From the NCBI GenBank assembly GCA_000151295.1, contig GG745330.1:900102-964101 (forward strand): 64,000 nucleotides of DNA. Reading direction: 5' to 3'. The translations under genes were made by a program, and so were the position numbers. Shown here one piece after another: positions 21,612 to 30,552 of the stretch. How positions within the stretch are numbered: the first letter of the stretch is position 1; every line of letters starts with the position of its first letter. The notes beneath the pieces were generated by a model. The model did not search any database, was not told where the DNA came from, and worked only from the letters and a program-made list of their open reading frames with translations. This DNA comes from Allomyces macrogynus ATCC 38327. Its lineage: Eukaryota; Blastocladiomycota; Blastocladiomycetes; Blastocladiales; Blastocladiaceae.

Positions 21612-23471
21612 TTACGACGACGCCGGCACCGGCAACGGGCCGGCACTCCCGACGGTCGCGGCCCCCGCGGTCGCGCCACGCGCGCGCTCGCGCGCGTAAA
21701 ACTCTTGAATGTACTTGGGCGAGATGCGGTTGAGCAGTTCCTTAGGGAACACGCGCAGCAACGACCAGGCCAAGTCGAGCGACTCGTAGATCGTGCGCGA
21801 CTCGTAGTAACCCTGGGCAATAAACTGCTTTTCAAACTTGTCGAGGAACTCGAGCGACAGCTTATCCTCTTGGTTGAGCGCCTCTTCACCGACGACCGCC
21901 TTCATGGCGGCCGCATCACGACCGATCGCGTACTTGGCATACAGTTGGTTCGACACGTCGCCGTGGTCCTTGCGCGTCATGCCCTCGCCAATGGCCGACT
22001 TCATGAGCCGCGACAGCGACGGCAACACGTTGATCGGCGGGTAAATCTGGCGGTTGTGCAGCTGCCGGTCGATAAAGATCTGGCCCTCGGTAATGTACCC
22101 CGTCAAGTCCGGGATCGGGTGCGTGATATCGTCGTTGGGCATCGTCAGGATCGGAATCTGCGTGATCGACCCGTTGCGGCCCTCCACTCGGCCGGCACGC
22201 TCGTAAATGGTCGACAAGTCCGTGTACATGTAACCCGGGTACCCGCGACGGCCGGGCACTTCCTCGCGCGCCGCCGAGACTTCGCGCAAAGCGTCGGCGT
22301 AGGACGACATGTCGGTGAGAATGACGAGCACGTGCTTCTCGAGCTGGTAGGCAAAGTACTCGGCGGTCGTCAGCGCCAGACGCGGCGTGATGATGCGCTC
22401 GATCGTCGGGTCGTTGCCGAGGTTCATGAACAGCGACACGGTCGACCCGGATTCCTCGAATTCCTGCTTGAAGAAGCGCGCCGTTTCCATGTTGACCTTT
22501 TTTTTTCGAGATGACGGTGAGCGCCATGGTCAATACGAGTCGGATCGCTGGCAAAAAGAGAATGCAAACGTACACCCATGGCGCCAAAGACAATGGCAAA
22601 GTTGTCCTCGTGGTCGTCGAGCACGCCCTTGGACAGCTCCTGCTTGCGGACGAGACCGGCCTGGCGGCAAATCTGTGCGGCAATCTCGTTGTGCGGCAGA
22701 CCAGCGGCCGAGAAGATCGGGATCTTTTGGCCACGCGCAATCGAGTTCATCGTGTCGATGGCCGAAATACCCGTCTGGATCATTTCTTCGGGGTAGACGC
22801 GCGACGACGGGTTGATGGGCTGGCCTGGAAAAGACAAAATCGCGTCGGATCAGGGGCCGTGCCAACGTGGGATCGCTTGCGAGGAACGCACCCATAATGT
22901 CGAGGTAGTCGTCGGCAAAAACCTTGGGGCCCTTGTCGATGGGCTTGCCGGACCCGTTGAAGACACGGCCCAGCATGTCCTCGGACACGGGCATGCGCAT
23001 AGTCTCGCCCGTAAATTCGACGTGCGTCGCCTTGGCGTCGACGCCCGACGTGCCCTCAAACACCTGCACGACGGCCTTCTTGCCCGAGACCTCGAGCACC
23101 TGGCCCGACCGCTTGGTGCCGTCGGGCAGCGTCAGCTCGACGATTTCGTAGAATTTGGGGAACTGGACGGTGGGGGAAACGAGGGAGTGAGCAAGCCGGA
23201 TCCGTGGCGAGGCGAAGAGCATGCGATGCGACCGTACCTTGACATTGTCAAGAATGACGAGCGGGCCGTTAACACCCGAGACGGTGCGGTAGTCTAGGCA
23301 GTCGCGCCTGGTGATGAGAACCAACGCGCACGGGCACAGCAAGGACTAGGGGCTCGCGTGCGTACCGAGACGTGGCTTGAGAATGTAGTCGCGCGTGACG
23401 GCGGCCTGGTGCAGCGCAAAGGCCTCCGAGGCCGACAAGCGCGGGTCTTGCGGTGCGCCCGTGTGCGGCAT
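21612..23471 (-). CDS. V-type H+-ATPase subunit B
   Basis: Five exons on the minus strand, 23471-23366, 23293-23238, 23162-22892, 22824-22574 and 22496-21612, give 522 residues. This is the non-catalytic nucleotide-binding subunit of the V1 sector, which acidifies vacuoles and endosomes by rotary catalysis. Near-invariant segments include [46 protein letters not shown], the P-loop-equivalent region [20 protein letters not shown], and [20 protein letters not shown]. Splicing is exact at every junction. The fourth intron ends AAAAAAAAAG, an acceptor without a pyrimidine tract. The start [18 protein letters not shown] is inferred; the same frame is open further upstream. The C-terminal 20 residues are Ala/Gly/Pro-rich and variable. 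Orthologue of yeast VMA2. Confidence 0.95.
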
Positions 23472-23945
23472 GTTGGGGTAGGTGGACGTGCAGGAGACCA
23501 CGGGCTGGTCGAGCTGGATCGGGTCGCGACGGCAGGCGGCGCGATCGTGAACGTGGGAGCGGGGTGCGACTGCAGCAGGTCGTTGGCGCGCTCGGGGCCG
23601 TCAGCAGCGCTGCTCACGGTGCGACGTCGCGGATTGTGGTTTGGTGCCGGGTGCGGTCGTGATCGCGTCGCTCCTTCGTCGTGCTCTGGTCGCAGCAAAA
23701 ACGAGCCACAGCCGACGCAGACGACGCGACGCGCACCACGGCTACGTCACGTGCAGGCGCGATCCTGGCCAAACGACCTTGGCCGCGCTGGCTGGCCGCG
23801 CGCTGACTGCACCGCGCGCGACTCGACCACGAACGCGCTCGTAAACTTGCTGAACGACGCTGCGGGACGGATTACGGCAACGTCGTCGGGCTCAAAGTCG
23901 CGCTTGGCCGCGACGACTCCCTTGCGACCAGCAAGTTCACCCGCC
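23472..23945. promoter_or_regulatory. divergent spacer between V-ATPase B and coiled-coil genes
   Basis: A gap of 474 bp between outward-facing starts. GC-rich and featureless apart from open frames without protein character. Confidence 0.35.
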
Positions 23946-24475
23946 ATGGGTTCCACCGACAGCGATACGACCAACCAGCACATTGACGAGATCGCCGAAC
24001 ATGGTTCCCTGCTCGATATTGACGACGCGCAAGCCAAATATATTGATGCGGAAACTCAGAACGCGCCGGCCCTGTGCACGCCCGCCGACCTCTACGCCGA
24101 TCTCGATGCACTCGAGCCGCCACCCGCCCAGGTGCGCCTCGACCACGCCGAGCAGCGCGCAAGAATGCTTGAGGAAGTGCGTGCACTCTCCACCCATTTT
24201 GTTTTCATCCATGCTCACCGCGCGCCGACATGACCAGGACAACGCCGATCTCCGCGCCGAGAACAAGAAGCTCCGGAAGGCTATTCAGAGCCTTCGCACA
24301 CAGGTGCGCTCCAGTGGCCCGATTGACTACTGCACTGGTCGAGACTCTGACCGACGGGATGAGGGTGCCGATGACGGACTTGCAAGAGCTCAACGCCGTG
24401 CTGGCCACCAACCTCTCGGCCCTCTACCAAACTGCACGCATGGAATTACAAAGGAAACACGCCGGTTCGGATTGA
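23946..24475 (+). CDS. small acidic/coiled-coil protein, FLASH-N-terminus-like
   Basis: Three exons, 23946-24176, 24238-24303 and 24389-24475, give 127 residues. Residues 1-60 are acidic and include LLDIDDAQAKYID and PADLYADLDALEPP. Residues 65-120 form a predicted coiled coil (AEQRARMLEE, then ADLRAENKKLRKAIQSLRTQ), ending NLSALYQTARMELQRKH. The order 'acidic DLY motif, coiled coil, N-x-SALxxTARxExxRK' recalls the N-terminus of animal FLASH/CASP8AP2, a histone pre-mRNA processing factor; this is a resemblance from memory, not an alignment. Introns are 61 and 85 bp with donors GTGCGT and GTGCGC. The second acceptor (GCAAGAG) was chosen because it keeps frame and gives a normal-sized intron. 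Confidence 0.6.
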
Positions 24476-24918
24476 CGTTGCCGTTGCTCTCTTGTCCCTG
24501 GTTAGTCAGTCGTGGGGGTATCTGATACGGCCCCACTGGTGGTGCTCGGATTCGTCAAGGTTGCTGCTCACTTCAATGACGCCAAAATGGGGAGAAATGG
24601 TCCTTTCGACCCTCTCCATCATGCTCCACCCGCTCGTCATCGGACCGCCGCGTGCCAACCGCATCTATCCCTCGACCGCTTCGTGTTGAGCGTCGTTTTC
24701 GGAGGGGCGCAACAGACAGAGGCAAGGGGCGGGAGAGGAGCCTGGAGCAATGATTTTTTTATCAGCGAGAGAAACCGCAAGATATATTTCCGGAGTCACC
24801 TGCCGCCACGACGCTCACGTATCAAATCAGTCCTCCCGCTCTCCCTCCTTTCCGTCCCTATGGCTTGGCCCTCCCACCCCGAGCCAACCCAGCCGTCCCA
24901 ACTAATCTTCTCCACCAC
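24476..24918. other. convergent spacer before the beta-tubulin stop
   Basis: About 440 bp, 3' flanks only. A T-run near 24752 could relate to transcript ends. Nothing else seen. Confidence 0.35.
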
Positions 24919-26884
24919 TCAGAATCCGCCCGTCGGCGACCCCGGCATCGGCGCGGCCAGCGGGTTCCCAACGGCCGCGGCCACAGGCGCCGGCTGCTGT
25001 TGCTGCACCGCCGCGGCCACCGGGGCCACGGGCGACGAGAGCGGCAGCGGCGCGGCCGCACCAAACCCGCCAGTACCAATCGGTGAGGTCACGGGCGGCG
25101 AGCTCGCGCCAAAACCGCCCTGCATGCGCACGGGCGAGATGGGCACGGGCGCCGCACTGCCGAAACCGCTCATGGCCATGGGCGCGGCCGCCACCTTGAT
25201 CGGCGCCGGCGCCGGGGTCGCGGGGGACTTGGCGCGCGACGGCGACGGCATGCGGATGTCGTCGTCCTCGTGGTCAACGACAGCGTCCTGTGAGTCGGAG
25301 AGGGGGGGGGGGGGGTGGAGGGTGAGTTGAAGTAGGTTCGATCACGGTGCGCATCACGACTGGGAGAGAGAAAAGCACCTGATACTGTTGGTACTCGGAC
25401 ACGAGGTCGTTCACTATGAAGCGGCACCGGATCTATGGTCAGCGCACGCAGCAAAGACGCGACAAACCAGCCCACAAAACGTACTGTTCGATTCGGCCTC
25501 GGTAAACTCCATCTCGTCCATGCCCTCGCCCGTGTACCAGTGCAAGAAGGCCTTGCGGCGGAACATCGAGACAAACTGCGCGTTGATGCGCTTGAACAAG
25601 TCCTGAATCGACGTCGAGTTGCCAATAAACACCGACGACATCTTGAGCCCGCGCGGCGGAATATCGCACACGGCCGTCTTGACATTGTAGGGGATCCACT
25701 CGACAAAATGCGACGAGTTCTTGGCCTGCATGTTGCACATCTGGTGGTCGACCTCCTTCATCGACACGCGGCCGCGGAAAATCGTGGCCACCGTCAGGTA
25801 CCGCCCGTGGCGCGGGTCGCACGCCGTCATCATGTTCTTGGCGTCAAACATTTGCGTCGTGAGCTCCGGCACCGTCAGGGCGCGGTACTGCTGCGACCCG
25901 CGCGACGTGAGCGGCGCAAACCCGCACATGAAAAAGTGCAGCCGCGGGAACGGGATCATGTTGACAGCGAGCTTGCGCATGTCGGCGTTCAGCTGCCCGG
26001 GGAACCGCAGGCACGTGGTCACACCCGACATGACCGCCGAGACGAGATGGTTCAAGTCGCCGTAGCTCGGGTTGGCGAGCTTGAGCGTGCGGAAGCAAAT
26101 GTCGTAGAGCGCCTCGTTGTCGATGCAGAAGGTCATGTCGGCATTCTCGACCAGCTGGTGCACCGAGAGCGTCGCGTTGTAGGGCTCAACGACCGTGTCC
26201 GACACCTTGGGCGACGGCGCGACCGAGAACGTGCACATCATGCGGTCCGGGAACTCTTCGCGCACCTTGGAAATGAGCAGCGTGCCGAGCCCGGACCCGG
26301 TGCCGCCACCCAGCGAGTGCGTGATTTGGAACCCTTGAAGGCAGTCGCACGTCTCGACTTCCTTGTGCACCACGTCGAGCACCGACTCGACGAGCTCGGC
26401 GCCCTCCGTGTAGTAGCCCTTGGCCCAGTTGTTGCCGGCGCCCGACTGCCCAAAGATGAAGTTGTCGGGCCGGAAGAGCGCGCCGTAAGGACCGGCGCGG
26501 ACCGAGTCCATGGTGCCGGGCTCGAGGTCAACGAGGATCGAGCTGGAATGAGCGGGAAAACGCGTCAGATCGGAATCATGCGAGCAAATTTCTCGGGCAA
26601 AACGCCAAAAGAAGCGTACCGCGGCACGTATTTGCCGCCCGAGGCCTCATTATAGTAGACGTTGACGCGCTCGAGCTGCAGAGGGTTGTCGCCCGAGTAG
26701 GCGCCCGACGAGTCAATGCCGTGCTCGTCGGAGATCACCTCCCAGAACTTGGCGCCAATTTGGTTGCCGCACTTGAAATTGGATGCCGTCCGGCGAGGTC
26801 AGTATATGCCCGGGATCGCGGCGGCGCGCGAGTAGCAAGAGAGTAGCGTACCTGGCCGACCGCGAGGCAGACGATTTCGCGCAT
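24919..26884 (-). CDS. beta-tubulin with long C-terminal extension
   Basis: Five exons on the minus strand, 26884-26852, 26771-26620, 26542-25485, 25413-25379 and 25287-24919, give 548 residues against about 445 for the family. It is the GTP-exchanging subunit of the microtubule heterodimer. Beta signatures: [20 protein letters not shown], the GTP loop [10 protein letters not shown], and [20 protein letters not shown]. The MREI start used for mRNA autoregulation is kept. After [16 protein letters not shown], where beta-tubulins normally end in an acidic tail, the frame continues for about 100 residues rich in Pro, Ala, Ser and Gly. These include three spaced GFG-(S/A)-(A/S)-(A/S)-P units with SP sites and end in TGGF. 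Position 6 is Cys, 165 Cys and 198 Met; Tyr50, Phe167 and Phe200 are conserved. The last intron has a run of 14 C before its acceptor. No normal short ending is available without assuming another intron. Confidence 0.95.
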
Positions 26885-27733
26885 GGTTGGACAGTGAGCG
26901 GAGAAGAGCCGTGGTGGGAGGAGGTGGGGATATTCGTGTCGACGTGGGCGCGATCACGGTCCACTAGGAACGGGGAGCGGTGCCCGTCAGGACAACCGTT
27001 GCTCGGAGTAGCATTCGGCTGATCAGCCGGCCCCAATCCGCGTGTTCGAGCGTCGGAGCAACGACATGGTGCAGCGACGATGAGGGCGACGTCAGCGGAA
27101 CGGATCGTAGCGGCAACCGTACCCAAGCGTCGGCTTGGGTGAACGAGCGGGACGGGGCGCGTCAACTGCGGGGAGTTGCGTCGGTATGGTTGTTTTGGTG
27201 GGGTGCGGTTGCAAGAGCGGCCGCACGAATCAAGGATCAGTGGGAAGAGTGGAGTGGAGGGATGGTGCGTGGTGCGAGCGGGGCCGACGACAGCGGGAGC
27301 ACGAGCACAGCAGAGGCAAAGCAGGGAGCGCGGACCGGGCGAGCGCGACGTCGGCTTTTGACTCGGCCTTTCCGGGTGGGCCAGCTGGTCACCCGCGTGC
27401 CCGCCAGGACTCGACCAGCGCGCCCGCAATCGCGATATTACTTGAATGAACTGCCCGGCAGCATCTTCCTCGCGCCGTTGTTGCCTCGAGCGGCCCTTGG
27501 ATGACGCTGCCGTGGCCGCTTCGGCGCGAACGCAACTTGGCCGCATGCGTGCGAGACGCGGGAGAGGTCACGCGGAGATCACGTTTCCCCCGTGCAGCGC
27601 TCTGCTCCCGCGCGTATGTTTGCTCGCAGTTTGAGCCGCTTCACGACGCACATCGACGACCTGCCAGCGACCCAACGGCTTGGCACCGCTCGCGCCCCAC
27701 GGTCGACAACTAGCCGCAGCTCCCGCTTTTGCC
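26885..27733. promoter_or_regulatory. divergent spacer between beta-tubulin and the 786-residue protein gene
   Basis: About 850 bp between outward-facing starts. GC-rich, with open frames that read as Arg/Gly-rich noise. No core-promoter motif recognised. Confidence 0.35.
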
Positions 27734-30159
27734 ATGGCCGCGTCGCCGCCACGCTGGGCGACCGGCGCCGCGTGGTCTGCGCCGCAATGGCCTGCCTCGT
27801 CCTCGTTGGATGCACCTGCCTTGGGCCTTGGCGGAGCCAATCCTGCATGGACGCGCCAATCCTGCGACACTCACGAGCCGTCTTCAAGTGCCCATTCATT
27901 CGGCTCTGACGCGTGGACGCGATCCGGTGACGTTGTGTCGCGGTCCAAGAACGACGCGGTTCCGCCTGCTCAGTCTTTCGCATCGTCGCGATCGCGTTCA
28001 GCCGCCCCTGCCGACGCTGCGCCACGCTGGGCGTCCGGCGACATTGCCGACGACCTGAGGGGGCTGTTTGACGCTGAGAAAACGCCGCCGCCGGCTGTAC
28101 CCATCCATGAACACGCCGTGGACCCTCGTTCTGCCGTTACCGCCACCGACTCGCGCCCCGTACCGACGTGGACGCCAGGTCCGTCCAGTGTCTACGACGA
28201 CGGCGACTGGGTTTCTGTCACCGAGGCAGCGCACGGTTCTGTCACGACCGCACCGCGCAAGCCCTCAGCTTCCACGAACGCGACCACTGCCGACGGTTTC
28301 GATTTCGGCGTCGAGTTTGGCGATCCGGCTCCGCTCCCGGTCGTTCATGCCAGCCAGAACGAGCAGCCCTCTCCCGGTGGTCGTTCCCGCTTTGGTGGAT
28401 CGCGCCGGTCGCAATCGCTTCCCGCCAGCGGCTATGGTCGTGTCGTCGACCACGGCCGGCCCGTGGCGACGCACCCGCTCACCAGGTTGACGCTCTTCCG
28501 CGACCCACCCGCACGGCCCTACATCTTCTACCACCGGATCCCGGCGCGCCTCGCCACCGTCTTGGGCCGGCACGAAAGCGCCCTGTCCACGCTCCAAGCC
28601 CAGCTCGTCGACGTGACGGCGCACAATGCCGACCCGGCCGACATCGTCGGCCTGACGGTGAGCGGCGCCGACGTTCAGATCACAATGCGCGCGATCCGAG
28701 ATTTGCTCAGGTTTCTCGACGCGGTGCCGAAAACCGACTTGATTGTTCTCTATGAGCAGCCGAAAGCGGCCGTGGGCGAAATGGAGAAGGTCCGATGGGC
28801 GCAATGGCCGTTTCCCGTCGTCGACTTGGACGTGACGGCCCCGCCGTTCTATCACTTGGTCGCGGTCAAGCCTGGATCTGGTTCGTCGGCCTCTTTTCGG
28901 CGACACTACTACTCAATGTTTTCGCTCACTTACCCTCGCCCGCAGCCGCGCCGCCCAAAATCAACCAAAATCTCCAGCAAGCGCGTTCCAACGGCCCGCT
29001 GCAGCACTGTCAATCCGTCACGATCCGGTCCGAAAAGACGTGGTCCACGACCACCAAGCTCATGCGGTCCTACGCGCGATACTACCTCTGCCTCCTCACC
29101 AACACGCCGCCGCGGTTCGACACGCTCCCGCTGCCGCTCCCACACGTCCTCGACGGCGGCCCGCGCATGGCCATCAAGTACACGGCGTCGCTCGGCAAGC
29201 ATCTCGTCGCGCAACGCAACGTGCACAACCCGCACCTCCTCACCTCCCCGACGATCCCTCTCGCGTCGTTTCCCGGATTCTACCACGACGGCGATCTCAA
29301 GGGCTCGTTTGTGTTCTACCTGGCCCCGCCCGCCGTCGCACGGATTGAAAAGGCCCTCGCCGAGTTTCAGTTTGAACGCGACCCGGACCGGCCCACCGTC
29401 AACGAGCACGTGCTTTTGCGCGTGACGCTCCCAGCCAACCGCGACACCGACCAGTTGTTCCCGGTCCCGGATATCAAGTACCACGTCAAGATCCCGCTCG
29501 CGACTGTGCCGCGCCGCGCGCCGGGTGCTAGGGCGGCGGCCGTCCCGCCGCTCGCGGCTGACACGCACATGCGCATCGCCCGTGTCGCGCGCGTGCCCGT
29601 CAAGGCGACGCTCGCGACCGTCGCGCCCAACGTGCACGACGTGCGGCTGCGGCAGGAGCTGTGCTCTACAGCGACGACGCACGTCGTTGGCGCGCAGGTG
29701 CGCACGCACGGGCCGCGGTCGGCGAGTACGCACCTCGCGCTGCTCGACGAGCTTGAGGTGAGTGCGTGTATTGAAGCTGCGCGGAACGCGGTTGCGGCGT
29801 ACGAACTCGATGCAAAGGACGGCACGTTCCGCGCGATTGCGCCGACGACCCGGGACCGGCTGCGGCGTCAACAACAGCAGCGTCGGCGTGACGTGGAGGG
29901 TGGTGGGCGCGCGGCAATCACGCTTCGGCAAGTTCGGCGGTTCCGGCACGCGTCGCAGTCGACGCGCGTGCGCGCCAAGGTCGTGCGCGTGTTTCCGTCG
30001 GCCACGGGTCATGCGGCTCCTGCGGCGCCGTCGTATGTTGTGCTTGAAATGACGTTGTGCGTCACGGACGAGGAGCACGCTGATGTGGCCAAGTTTCGGC
30101 TGGTGTTGGACCAGTTTTGGGACTTGCTTGTGAAGTTGAGCGAGAAGCTGTCGTTTTGA
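27734..30159 (+). CDS. unrecognised 786-residue protein
   Basis: Two exons, 27734-28880 and 28946-30159, joined across a 65-bp intron (GTTCGT to CCGCAG) that turns KPGS into KPGSAAPPKINQN. The start is the ATG at 27734 in GCCATGG context (MAASPPRW). Residues 1-250 are low complexity (Ser/Ala/Pro/Asp). Residues about 255-400 and 400-620 look folded, with mixed hydrophobic strands (RPYIFYHRIPARLATVL; DLIVLYEQP; GSFVFYLAPPAVARIEKAL). The last 150 residues are Arg-rich helices ending in KFRLVLDQFWDLLVKLSEKL. There is no signal peptide, membrane span or motif I recognise. High third-position GC throughout supports coding. Confidence 0.7.
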
Positions 30160-30552
30160 TTCCCTGATTTCTTGTGATTCCCCCCTTTTTTGTGATTGTT
30201 ACGTGCACGAACCCAAGAACGATACCTTTTCCGTACATGTTACTTCGAATACGCGATGTGTTCTCTGACGCGTGGAGAGCGAGATATGTTGCGAACGTCG
30301 CGCAGTATTCAAGACACGAACGGCACCACGATGGAGGGGCCTTTGCTGGTGTCCTATGTCCTCAGGTGATCGAAGTCCAATAGCTCGATCAACTTCGAGT
30401 GCGCTGCGTGGATCAATGCTGCCCCGGTCAGAGGTCGCCAGAGGTCGATTCGTTTTCCGATCAAGTAGTAGTTATTTCCTTTCCCCGGCGTCCGTTAGGA
30501 TTGAGCTACGGACGACGTATAAACGCGTTTACACACACAGATCACCGGCTCT
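30160..30552. other. convergent spacer before TAF4
   Basis: About 390 bp of less GC-rich 3' flank shared by two convergent genes. Nothing recognisable inside. Confidence 0.4.

Noticed and set aside
25435..26655. 406-codon plus-strand frame
   Set aside because: Antisense shadow of the beta-tubulin exon 3.
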